A DNA stretch of 14,934 bases. Origin: an uncultured Solirubrobacterales bacterium (GTDB taxonomy: Bacteria; Actinomycetota; Thermoleophilia; Solirubrobacterales; 70-9). The stretch is from positions 1 through 14,934 of the forward strand of contig CALEMO010000353.1 of assembly GCA_937910825.1 (NCBI GenBank), in the 5' to 3' direction. Below the pieces are notes generated by a model. It was not told where the DNA came from, did no database searches, and saw nothing but the letters and a program-made list of their open reading frames with translations. Below are positions 5,823-12,983 of the stretch, piece by piece; position 1 is the stretch's first letter; the number at the start of each line of letters is the position of its first letter. A program made the position numbers and the translations under genes.

Positions 5823-7063
5823 GCAGGATTCTGCAGCTCGGCGCCTCAGCGCTCGCGGTTGCATTGGTGGCGGTCGGTGGGCAGGTCGCCTCTGCGGCGA
5901 CCGCAGCGGGAAAGGCACCGAGTCTCAACGCGCGCTCCTGGATCCTGATCGACGCAGGCACGGGCAAGGTGCTTGACCGCAAATCGCCGGATGGGCGGCT
6001 TCCGATGGCCAGCACGACCAAAATGATGACCGCCTATCTGGCCCTGAAGCGCCTGCCACTCGGGAAAACCCTGCGTGCCACCGACTATCGGGCGGCGCCT
6101 GGGGAATCCCTGATGGGACTGGAATCCGGGCAGAGGGTCTCGGTCCGGGACCTGCTCTACGGCTTGATCCTGCTCAGCGGCAACGACGCTGCGGTGACCC
6201 TGGCTGAGGCAGTCTCAGGCACAGAGCGACGATTCGTGCGCCTGATGAACCGGACGGCCAGAAGGCTCGGCCTGAAGGATACGAGTTACGAGAACCCGGT
6301 CGGGCTCGATGGCCCGAACCACTTTTCCAGCGCCCGCGACCTGGCCAGCCTCGGCCAGGTGCTGATGAAGATGCCGAAGTTCAGGCCGATCGCCTCGTCA
6401 AGGACCGCGAAGCTCAGGAGCTACCGGCCTCCGGTTGAGATCGAGACACTGAACCTTTTCGTTCTAAACAACAGCTGGGCCAGGGGAATCAAGACGGGGC
6501 ATACGGACAAGGCCCGGTATGTGCTCGTATCTGACGGCCGCCGCAAGTCGGCTGATTTGATTGCTGCGGTGGTGGGTGCCCCGAGTGAACTGCTCAGGGA
6601 TTCCGAGTCGGTACGGCTGCTCAACTACGGCTTTTCGCTTTACAGCGAGAAAGTGCCGATCCGTGCTGGCAAGAGAGTGACCGAGGTCGGCGTCAAGTTT
6701 GAAGATGCCGGCCTGAAGCTGGTCTCGCCAAGGAGCGTCAGGACCGGAATCCGCCAGGACGAGAAGCTGAGCGTCAGGACAGTGGTTCCGGATGAAGTCG
6801 AAGGCCCGCTGAAGCGTGGCGAACCCGTCGGGGTGGCGACCGTGACCGTCGACGGGCAGGCGGTCGGCAAGGTACGGTTGCTGGCGGGCAGGCCGGTGGC
6901 CGAACCGGACCTGCTCGATCGCGTGCAGGAAAACTTTGTTTACATCCTGCTCGCCCTGGGAATTATCCTTTTCGCAATACTTGGGGCAGTGGCGGTATTG
7001 AGACGCTGGCGCCGGACGAACATCAGGAGAAGGTTGCGCAGAGTGAGCAGAGGCAGAAAATGA
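5819..7063 (+). CDS. D-alanyl-D-alanine carboxypeptidase (S11, PBP5-like)
   Basis: A 414-residue low-molecular-weight penicillin-binding protein that removes the terminal D-Ala from peptidoglycan stem peptides. An N-terminal signal peptide (hydrophobic 4-19) ends in ASA near residue 26. The three active-site motifs are intact: S65-T-T-K68 with nucleophile Ser65, S120-G-N122, and K225-T-G227. Residues about 260-355 form the beta-rich C-terminal domain of the family. Then comes a membrane helix at about 375-395 (FVYILLALGIILFAILGAVAVL) and a strongly basic tail, so the enzyme sits on the outer membrane face with the tail inside. TTG at 5819 is chosen because it starts the signal peptide and overlaps the LysM stop. 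The stop overlaps the next start (ATGA). It resembles DacA/DacB/DacF proteins; the letter cannot be assigned. Confidence 0.94.
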   Translation: MSRILQLGASALAVALVAVGGQVASAATAAGKAPSLNARSWILIDAGTGKVLDRKSPDGRLPMASTTKMMTAYLALKRLPLGKTLRATDYRAAPGESLMGLESGQRVSVRDLLYGLILLSGNDAAVTLAEAVSGTERRFVRLMNRTARRLGLKDTSYENPVGLDGPNHFSSARDLASLGQVLMKMPKFRPIASSRTAKLRSYRPPVEIETLNLFVLNNSWARGIKTGHTDKARYVLVSDGRRKSADLIAAVVGAPSELLRDSESVRLLNYGFSLYSEKVPIRAGKRVTEVGVKFEDAGLKLVSPRSVRTGIRQDEKLSVRTVVPDEVEGPLKRGEPVGVATVTVDGQAVGKVRLLAGRPVAEPDLLDRVQENFVYILLALGIILFAILGAVAVLRRWRRTNIRRRLRRVSRGRK

Positions 7064-8013
7064 TCATTTCGGTGACGCTTAACGCCGCGATAGATCGCAC
7101 CGTCGCGGTGCCGAACTTTCGGCTGGGGCAGCGGCACCGCCTGGTCGAGAGCCGCACGGTTCCGGGCGGCAAGGGGATCAACGTTGCCCGGGCACTGGGT
7201 CTGCTCGGCAGACCGGTGATCGCCACCGGGCTGGCCGGTGGAGCGACTGGGCAGCGAGTTATAGAGCAACTCGGCGAAGAGTCGCTGCTGACCGACTTCA
7301 TCCGCATATCGGGAGATACCCGGATCAATCTCGCGATCGTCGATCCGACTTCCGGCGAGCAGACCGAGATCAACGAGCGCGGGCCGACCGTAAAGCAATC
7401 CGAACTCGATGCTTTCATCAAGCGTCTCGACTACCTGGCCGGCGGCGCGAAGCTCTGTGTTCTCGCCGGCAGCCTGCCACCGGGGGTGGACGTTGATTTT
7501 TATGCCCGCTTGGTGACGACCCTGAGAAGCCGCGGCATCATGGTCCTGCTGGACTCGGAAGGCGATGCGATGTCGGCCGGCATGCGCGCCGGTCCGCACA
7601 TGGTCACTCCGAACCAGCGTGAGGCCGAAGAGCTGATCGGACACGAATTTGAAACTGCCGACGTATTCGACGTGCTCTCCGAACTGATCGAACTCGGCCC
7701 GTCGGAGGCCGCGATAACCATGCCGAACGGCTGTGTTGCCGTGGTCGGCGAAGGACCTGAGCAACGCATGCTGGAAGTCACAGTGGACCCACTCGACCCG
7801 ATCTCAACGGTCGGGTCCGGCGACGCTTTCGTGGCCGGCTACATGGCCGCTCTCTACGACGGCAAGTCGCCCGAGCGCTGCCTTTCCTACGGGGTGGCCT
7901 GCGGTGCCGAGTCGACCCAGCACCTGGGCGCCGGCTGGCTGGATCGCCAGCGCGTGGAAAGCCTGCTCGACCAGGTGCATGTGCGCCAGGTGGAGACCCC
8001 GGCCGGAGTCTGA
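7060..8013 (+). CDS. PfkB-family sugar-phosphate kinase (1-phosphofructokinase-like)
   Basis: A 317-residue ribokinase-fold kinase. The start ISVTLNAAIDRTV matches the 1-phosphofructokinase/tagatose-6-phosphate kinase branch (usual TLNPAID). GGKGINVARAL at 36-46 is PfkB signature 1, TPNQREAEEL (183-192) carries the N-x-x-E metal/phosphate motif, and STVGSGDAFVAGYMAA (249-264) is signature 2 with catalytic base D255. The branch phosphorylates fructose-1-phosphate, tagatose-6-phosphate or fructose-6-phosphate with ATP. No fructose phosphotransferase genes are nearby, so a classical FruK role is unproven and 6-phosphofructokinase activity is a real alternative. The start overlaps the carboxypeptidase stop (ATGA), an unexpected coupling of a sugar kinase to wall enzymes. 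Confidence 0.9.
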   Translation: MIISVTLNAAIDRTVAVPNFRLGQRHRLVESRTVPGGKGINVARALGLLGRPVIATGLAGGATGQRVIEQLGEESLLTDFIRISGDTRINLAIVDPTSGEQTEINERGPTVKQSELDAFIKRLDYLAGGAKLCVLAGSLPPGVDVDFYARLVTTLRSRGIMVLLDSEGDAMSAGMRAGPHMVTPNQREAEELIGHEFETADVFDVLSELIELGPSEAAITMPNGCVAVVGEGPEQRMLEVTVDPLDPISTVGSGDAFVAGYMAALYDGKSPERCLSYGVACGAESTQHLGAGWLDRQRVESLLDQVHVRQVETPAGV

Positions 8014-8090
8014 CGCCCACCGAGCTCGTGAACAGGGTCGGCACCTTCCTTTTCCCGCTATTTGCTGCCTTTATTACGAGTTGCAGCGGA

Positions 8091-8106
8091 TGAGGCCCCG
8101 GCCTCA
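8091..8106. terminator. Hairpin between the kinase and guaB3
   Basis: TGAGGC (8091-8096) pairs with GCCTCA (8101-8106) around a CCCG loop, 77 bases after the kinase stop and just before the candidate guaB3 -10. No T-run follows. It could end the upstream transcript or be an operator for the gua genes. Confidence 0.3.
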
Positions 8107-8107
8107 C

Positions 8108-8113
8108 TAGAAT
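8108..8113 (+). promoter_or_regulatory. Candidate -10 of the gua operon
   Basis: TAGAAT matches the -10 consensus at five of six positions and gives a leader of about 48 bases before TTG 8168. The best -35-like sequence, TTGCAG at 8081-8086, is 21 bases away, longer than usual. The 154-base gap 8014-8167 otherwise shows a T-rich tract (about 8045-8075) but no riboswitch that I can recognise. Confidence 0.35.
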
Positions 8114-8156
8114 CGTCCGACGGGGTTCGTAACCTGCCCCTTTCAACCGCAGCCCT

Positions 8157-8161
8157 GGAGG
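8157..8161 (+). promoter_or_regulatory. Shine-Dalgarno deciding the TTG start of guaB3
   Basis: GGAGG lies six bases before TTG 8168 and makes this unusual start codon secure. Confidence 0.8.
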
Positions 8162-8167
8162 ACCTAA

Positions 8168-9373
8168 TTGGAAATTGAGATCGGCCGAGGCAAGAAAGGC
8201 CGACGCGCCTACGGGTTCGACGATGTGGCGATCGTGCCCTCCCGTCGTACACGAGACCCCGATGACATCGACATCAGCTGGACGCTGGGGCCGTACCGCT
8301 TCGACTTGCCCCTGCTCGCTTCCGCGATGGACGGCGTGGTCAGCCCGGCGACGGCAGTGCTGACCCACAAGCTGGGTGGACTGGGCGTCCTCAATCTCGA
8401 AGGCATCTGGACCCGTTTCGAAGACGCCGAGCAACAGCTTGAATTGGTTTCCCGAGCGCCCAAGGACGAAGCGACGGCGCTGATGCAGGAGATTTATGAG
8501 ACCCCGGTCAAGCCCGAGCTGATTGCCCAGCGGATCGCCGAGATCAAAGCTGAAGGTGCCGTGGTCTGCGGTTCCTTGACGCCCCAGTCGGTGCAGAAGC
8601 ACCACGAAGTGGCGATCGAAGCCGGGCTCGACATCCTGGTCGTCCAGGGGACGGTCATCTCGGCCGAGCACGTTTCAACGACGGTTGAGCCGCTCAACCT
8701 CAAGGAGTTCATCGCCGACGTGCCGGTGCCGACGGTGGTCGGTGGCTGTGCTTCGTACTCGACCGGCCTCCACCTGATGCGCACCGGAGCGGTCGGGGTC
8801 CTGGTCGGCGTCGGACCGGGTGCGGCCTGTACGACCCGTGGAGTGCTCGGGATCGGAGTCCCCCAGGCGACCGCGATCGCCGACGTGGCGGCCGCCCGCT
8901 CGCAGCACATGCTGGAAACCGGCGAATACGTAAACGTGATCGGTGACGGCGGAATGAGGACCGGCGGCGATATCTCCAAAGCGATCGCCTGCGGTGCCGA
9001 CGCGGTGATGATCGGCTCACCACTGGCGAGGGCCAAAGAGGCGCCCGGCCGTGGCTACCACTGGGGGATGGCGACTTTCCATTCTTCGCTTCCGCGTGGC
9101 ACCAGGGTCGCGACCAGCCAGGACGGGACCATGGAAGAGATTCTGCTCGGTCCAGCTCATGAAAACGACGGCACCTTCAACCTGATGGGCGCGCTTCGTA
9201 CATCGATGGCGACCTGTGGGTATGAAGACATCCGATCGTTCCAGCGGGCCGAAGTCATGGTCGCTCCGGCGCTCATGTCGGAAGGCAAGAAGCTCCAGAA
9301 CGAGCAGTCGGTGGGCATGGGTTCGAACGGCCGGGCGGCTGTTTCAGCGGGTGTCGGAGTGGCCGACGACTGA
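8168..9373 (+). CDS. guaB3: GuaB3-family IMP dehydrogenase-related protein
   Basis: A 401-residue TIM-barrel protein of the IMP dehydrogenase/GMP reductase superfamily. The N-terminus [22 protein letters not shown] is typical of the GuaB3 group. The catalytic-cysteine loop [20 protein letters not shown] places the active-site Cys at 221, and [30 protein letters not shown] is the second phosphate-binding region. There is no CBS/Bateman insert of the kind found in true GuaB (about 480-500 residues). GuaB3 was long annotated as a putative IMP dehydrogenase; to my knowledge a cyanobacterial member has been reported to act as a GMP reductase. Which reaction this protein performs is therefore open. 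TTG 8168 is fixed by GGAGG. Its stop overlaps the guaA start by one base (TGATG). Confidence 0.92.
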   Translation: MEIEIGRGKKGRRAYGFDDVAIVPSRRTRDPDDIDISWTLGPYRFDLPLLASAMDGVVSPATAVLTHKLGGLGVLNLEGIWTRFEDAEQQLELVSRAPKDEATALMQEIYETPVKPELIAQRIAEIKAEGAVVCGSLTPQSVQKHHEVAIEAGLDILVVQGTVISAEHVSTTVEPLNLKEFIADVPVPTVVGGCASYSTGLHLMRTGAVGVLVGVGPGAACTTRGVLGIGVPQATAIADVAAARSQHMLETGEYVNVIGDGGMRTGGDISKAIACGADAVMIGSPLARAKEAPGRGYHWGMATFHSSLPRGTRVATSQDGTMEEILLGPAHENDGTFNLMGALRTSMATCGYEDIRSFQRAEVMVAPALMSEGKKLQNEQSVGMGSNGRAAVSAGVGVADD

Positions 9374-10920
9374 TGTCGGTTGCTACAACCGAGGAAGTAC
9401 TGGTCCTGGACTTCGGCGGCCAGTATTCCCAGCTGATAGCGCGCCGCATTCGTGAATGCGGCGTTTTTGCTGAATTGCTGCCGGTTACGACTCCGGTCGA
9501 CGCTATCCTGGAGCGTAATCCGAAGGCACTGGTGCTTTCCGGAGGCCCCGCTTCGGTGCACGATCCGGGGGCGCCGGCTTTCCCGGAAAAGCTGGTTGAT
9601 CTCGGGATCCCGGTTCTCGGCATCTGTTACGGAATGCAGGCGATGGCCAAGGCGCTCGGCGGCGAAGTCGAAGCTGCTGAAGCCGGAGAATTCGGCAGGA
9701 CCGACCTGCTTGTGGTCGGTGATGGCGGCACCCTGCTCGGCGGCTTGCCGGCAGAGCAGACCTGTTGGATGAGCCACCGGGACTCTGTCTTTGAGGCACC
9801 CGAAGGATTCACCGCGATCGCAGCTTCGCCCGGTTCACCGGTGGCCGCACTCGAAGACCATGAACGCGGGCTGTATGGCATTCAGTTTCACCCCGAGGTT
9901 GTGCATACCCCGTACGGAACCGAAGTCCTGAAGCGCTTCCTGCGTGAGGTGGCCGGCTGTGTCGAGCAATGGAATCCCGCTTCGGTGGTTGCGGAACAGA
10001 TCGCGGCGATCCGCAGCCAGGTGGGCAAAGACAACGTGATCTGCGGCCTCTCGGGCGGGGTCGACTCTTCGGTTGCGGCCAAGCTGGTCCACGAGGCGAT
10101 CGGGGAGCAACTCACCTGTGTCTTCGTTGACCACGGCCTGATGCGCTCAAACGAAGCGGAGCAGGTGGTCGAGTCATTTGAGGAGTTCGGTATTCCGCTG
10201 GTCCACGTCGACGCCGAAGAGCGGTTCCTCGCCCGACTGGCCGGGCAGACCGACCCCGAGACCAAGAGAAAGATCATCGGCGAAGAATTCATCCGTGTCT
10301 TCGAAGAGGAGGCGCTGAAGCTCGACGAGGTTGACTACCTGGTCCAGGGCACGCTCTATTCGGACGTGATCGAGTCGGGTGGCAGCGACCACGCGGCGAC
10401 GATCAAGTCCCACCACAACGTAGGCGGACTGCCGGAAGATCTCCACTTCGACCTGGTTGAACCGCTGCGAATGCTCTTCAAGGACGAGGTACGTGCTGTC
10501 GGCACCGAACTCGGTCTGCCCGACCGCCTCGTCTGGCGGCAACCCTTTCCAGGACCGGGACTCGGGATCAGGATCATCGGCGGCGAGGTCAATCGGGAAC
10601 GCCTGGACATTCTGCGGGCCGCCGATTCGATCCTCCAGGAGGAGATCCGCGCCGGCAACCTCTACCGCGAGCTCTGGCAGTCCTTCTGTGTGCTGCCGGC
10701 GATCCGCTCGGTCGGCGTCCAGGGCGACGGCCGCACCTACGCCTACCCGATAATCATCCGCGCGGTTACATCAGAAGACGCGATGACCGCCGACTGGGCG
10801 AGGCTGCCCTACGACCTGCTCGAGAAGGTGTCCAACCGGATCATCAACGAGGTCGCCGGTATCAACCGGGTGGCCCTGGACATTTCCAGCAAGCCGCCCG
10901 CGACGATCGAATGGGAATAG
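9373..10920 (+). CDS. guaA: GMP synthase (glutamine-hydrolysing)
   Basis: A 515-residue enzyme converting XMP to GMP with glutamine and ATP. Residues 8-195 are a class I glutamine amidotransferase: nucleophile C85 in GICYGMQ and H173/E175 in FHPEV complete the catalytic triad. Residues 200-395 are the ATP pyrophosphatase domain with P-loop SGGVDSS at 227-233. The rest is the dimerisation domain ([26 protein letters not shown], ending in PPATIEWE), which matches the usual GuaA end. All motifs are intact and length is standard. ATG at 9373 overlaps the guaB3 stop as TGATG, implying reinitiation and matched expression. It faces the metal-operon regulator tail to tail, with four bases between the two stops and no visible terminator. 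Confidence 0.98.
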   Translation: MSVATTEEVLVLDFGGQYSQLIARRIRECGVFAELLPVTTPVDAILERNPKALVLSGGPASVHDPGAPAFPEKLVDLGIPVLGICYGMQAMAKALGGEVEAAEAGEFGRTDLLVVGDGGTLLGGLPAEQTCWMSHRDSVFEAPEGFTAIAASPGSPVAALEDHERGLYGIQFHPEVVHTPYGTEVLKRFLREVAGCVEQWNPASVVAEQIAAIRSQVGKDNVICGLSGGVDSSVAAKLVHEAIGEQLTCVFVDHGLMRSNEAEQVVESFEEFGIPLVHVDAEERFLARLAGQTDPETKRKIIGEEFIRVFEEEALKLDEVDYLVQGTLYSDVIESGGSDHAATIKSHHNVGGLPEDLHFDLVEPLRMLFKDEVRAVGTELGLPDRLVWRQPFPGPGLGIRIIGGEVNRERLDILRAADSILQEEIRAGNLYRELWQSFCVLPAIRSVGVQGDGRTYAYPIIIRAVTSEDAMTADWARLPYDLLEKVSNRIINEVAGINRVALDISSKPPATIEWE

Positions 10921-10924
10921 CAGT

Positions 10925-11365
10925 TCAGGCGCAGTCCTGACAGGTTCCGTGGAGGGTGACCTCGTGGCCCTTGATCCTGAAACCGCTCTGACGGACTTCG
11001 TGGATAGCCGTCTCCATGGACTCGTCTTCGAAAGGCCTGACCAGGCCGCAGCTGTCACAGACGATGTGATGGTGATGGTGGCCTGAGGGGTCGACTTTCT
11101 CGTACCCATAGGCGCTTGCGCCGAGATCGACTTTCTGTAGAAGTCCAAGTCCTTCGAGCTGCTCGATCGCCCGGTAGACAGTGGCTCGCCCGACACCTTC
11201 CAGACGGGCGTCCATCTCGAGCGCCGTGACCGCACAATCCTGACCGGCGAGCAGGTCGATCACTTTTTGCCGGGGTGAGCTGTGCCTCAGGCCCGCTTCG
11301 CTGATCTGCTGCTCGGCGAAGCCGGTCCAGTCCTTGGTCGAATGGCTGTCGATTGCCGTGCTCAT
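10925..11365 (-). CDS. zur: Fur-family metalloregulator, probably Zur
   Basis: A 146-residue Fur-superfamily repressor. The winged helix lies at about 28-80 (SPRQKVIDLLAG, recognition helix GRATVYRAIEQLEGLGLL at 59-76). The dimerisation/metal domain follows, with a run of five histidines (96-100), C103-x-x-C106 and C142-x-x-C145, the two CxxC pairs that form the structural zinc site. These proteins bind an operator when loaded with metal and block transcription. Position decides the subtype: it is the last gene of a zinc-type ABC transporter operon, starting within the permease stop (ATGA), and a Fur-box palindrome lies at the operon promoter. Zur is therefore the likeliest reading; Fur or Mur are less likely. 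Placing the regulator last gives autoregulation. No terminator is visible before guaA. Confidence 0.88.
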   Translation of the reverse strand: MSTAIDSHSTKDWTGFAEQQISEAGLRHSSPRQKVIDLLAGQDCAVTALEMDARLEGVGRATVYRAIEQLEGLGLLQKVDLGASAYGYEKVDPSGHHHHHIVCDSCGLVRPFEDESMETAIHEVRQSGFRIKGHEVTLHGTCQDCA

Positions 11366-12207
11366 GCGCTCAGGCTAGTGGCTCGGGCCGGCCGACCCCG
11401 GGGGATGGCGTTGACGGCCGCGGCGGCAAGGTAGGCCAGGACCAGGCAGCCGGCGACCGAAGCTCCGGAGGCTGTCCCTGCGTAGTAGGAGACGTAGATC
11501 CCGGCGATGCCGGCTGCGACCGCGATCGACACACTGAGAATGAACATCGTTCGCAGCCGGCTGGTCAGCAGCCTTGCCGTGGCGGCCGGCCCGACGAGGA
11601 TCGCGGCTACCAGCAGGTTGCCGAGTCCCTGTACGCCAACCAGAATAGTCACTGCCACCAGGGTCAGCAGCAACGCTGTGACCGCACCGGGCGAGAGACC
11701 GAAGGCCCTTCCCGAACCGCTGTCAAAGCCGACTGCGAGCAGCCGGGCGTGGAAGAGCCAGAGCACTGCCAGCACACAGAATGCGATGCCGGCCGCCACC
11801 GCCAGATCCGTATCCGTCACGCCGAGCAGGTCGCCGAAGAGCAGCGCCTGGATACCCGGGGGACTGCCGGGCGAAAGTGCGAGCAGTACACCGAGCCCGA
11901 AAAGAGTGGTGACGACTACCGCGATCGCGGTATCAGCAGAATCGGAAGACAGCCGGGTGACCAGCGCGACGAGCAGGGCGGCAGCGACGATTCCGACCAG
12001 TCCACCCAGCAGGATCGGCACTCCCAGCAGAGCGGCACCGACCAGCCCGGGGAACAGCCCGTGGGCGAGAGATTCAGCGCTGTAGGAAATCTCATAGAGA
12101 ACCACCCAGCAGCCGACCGCGCCGCTCACGGCACCGAGGATGATGATCTCGATCATGGCCCGCAATGCGGTCCCGTGGCCAAGCGGTTCTGCCAGCCATT
12201 CGATCAA
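11362..12207 (-). CDS. znuB: Zinc/manganese-type ABC transporter permease (ABC-3), stand-alone
   Basis: A 281-residue integral membrane protein of the ABC-3 family, forming the channel through which the ATPase drives metal import. It has about eight hydrophobic segments. Landmarks are SAESLAHGLFPGLV, LLFGDLLGV, and GLGNLLVAAILVGPAATARLL, the family's cytoplasmic coupling region. I chose TTG at 12207, which overlaps the ATPase stop as TTGA and gives MIEWLAEPLGHGTALRA, the usual pre-helix of this family; ATG at 12156 would remove it. It is homologous to, but clearly different in sequence from, the permease part of the first gene, so the channel may be a heterodimer. The frame stays open above 12207, but that part is antiparallel noise over the ATPase. 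Confidence 0.93.
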   Translation of the reverse strand: MIEWLAEPLGHGTALRAMIEIIILGAVSGAVGCWVVLYEISYSAESLAHGLFPGLVGAALLGVPILLGGLVGIVAAALLVALVTRLSSDSADTAIAVVVTTLFGLGVLLALSPGSPPGIQALLFGDLLGVTDTDLAVAAGIAFCVLAVLWLFHARLLAVGFDSGSGRAFGLSPGAVTALLLTLVAVTILVGVQGLGNLLVAAILVGPAATARLLTSRLRTMFILSVSIAVAAGIAGIYVSYYAGTASGASVAGCLVLAYLAAAAVNAIPRGRPARATSLSA

Positions 12208-12983
12208 CTTTGCTTGCCGCTTTCGTGGTGATGGTGATGGTGATGGGCGGGCAGGACACCCAGGTTCGGCTGCCCTGGGATCTCGACGATGTGGCCGCCG
12301 TAGGTTGCTTCGAGCACCGGTTTGCTGATTGCGACCGCAGGGTCTCCGAAAGACACTTGGGTACGGTTCAGGCAGAGGACCAGGTCCCACCGCTCCGCCT
12401 GCTCGACTTCATGGGTGGCGATCATGACCGTATGCCCGGACGAGGCCAGCCGGTCGATCAGTCGTTCGAGGCGTTCTTCGTTCTTCGAATCGAGCCCGGT
12501 GAACGGTTCGTCCAGCAGCAAAAGGTCGGCATCGGCGGTCAGCGTCCGGGCGATCAGCACCCGCTGCCGCTGGCCGCCCGAAAGGTCGCCGAAGCGGGTT
12601 CGGGCAAGGTCGGCAAGGTCAACCTCCGCGAGCGCCTCCAGGGCTCTGGAACGCTCGGTTTTCCCGGGGCGTTTCCACCAGGGCAGGCGGGCCAGGGATC
12701 CCATCGTTGCCACGTCGAGTGCGGAGACCGGGTAGTCGAGCCGCGAGCGGTCGGTCTGGGCGACGGTGGCGCTGGTCGCGTTCACCTCGAGCCCGCCCGA
12801 AAGCGGCGTGATCTCACCCAGCAATGCCCGGAACAGGGTGGTCTTGCCGCCACCGTTCGGACCGAGGATGCCGACCCGGGAGCCGGTCGGAACCGCGAAC
12901 TCGAGTCCGCCGAGAACGACCTCACCGCCGTAGCCGAGTTCGACGTGATCGGCGATAACTACTGGTTTGTGCTCAGCCGTCAT
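12204..12983 (-). CDS. znuC: Metal ABC transporter ATPase with C-terminal His7 tail
   Basis: A 259-residue ABC ATPase that powers metal uptake from the cytoplasmic side. Numbering from ATG 12983: Walker A GPNGGGKT 41-48, Q-loop Gln76, signature LSGGQ 134-138, Walker B ending D158-E159 with catalytic Glu159, and H-loop His191, all intact. The family fits ZnuC/MntB-type ATPases. After the fold the chain ends PAHHHHHHHESGKQS, seven consecutive histidines at 247-253, able to bind Zn, Ni or Co. ATG 12983 overlaps the fused upstream gene by 11 bases; GTG 13007 would add eight residues (MAVSDVGL) with a 35-base overlap, and neither has a strong ribosome-binding site. The stop overlaps the permease TTG. 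Confidence 0.94.
   Translation of the reverse strand: MTAEHKPVVIADHVELGYGGEVVLGGLEFAVPTGSRVGILGPNGGGKTTLFRALLGEITPLSGGLEVNATSATVAQTDRSRLDYPVSALDVATMGSLARLPWWKRPGKTERSRALEALAEVDLADLARTRFGDLSGGQRQRVLIARTLTADADLLLLDEPFTGLDSKNEERLERLIDRLASSGHTVMIATHEVEQAERWDLVLCLNRTQVSFGDPAVAISKPVLEATYGGHIVEIPGQPNLGVLPAHHHHHHHESGKQS

Noticed and set aside
11353..12231. 292-codon plus-strand open frame rich in Asp, Gln and Arg
   Set aside because: It is the complement of the stand-alone permease, whose hydrophobic codons read backwards as polar residues. No domain is recognisable.
12207..12242. His7 tail as a cloning-vector tag or contamination
   Set aside because: It is followed by native residues, overlaps the next gene's TTG start, and lies in continuous genomic operon sequence with the same composition.
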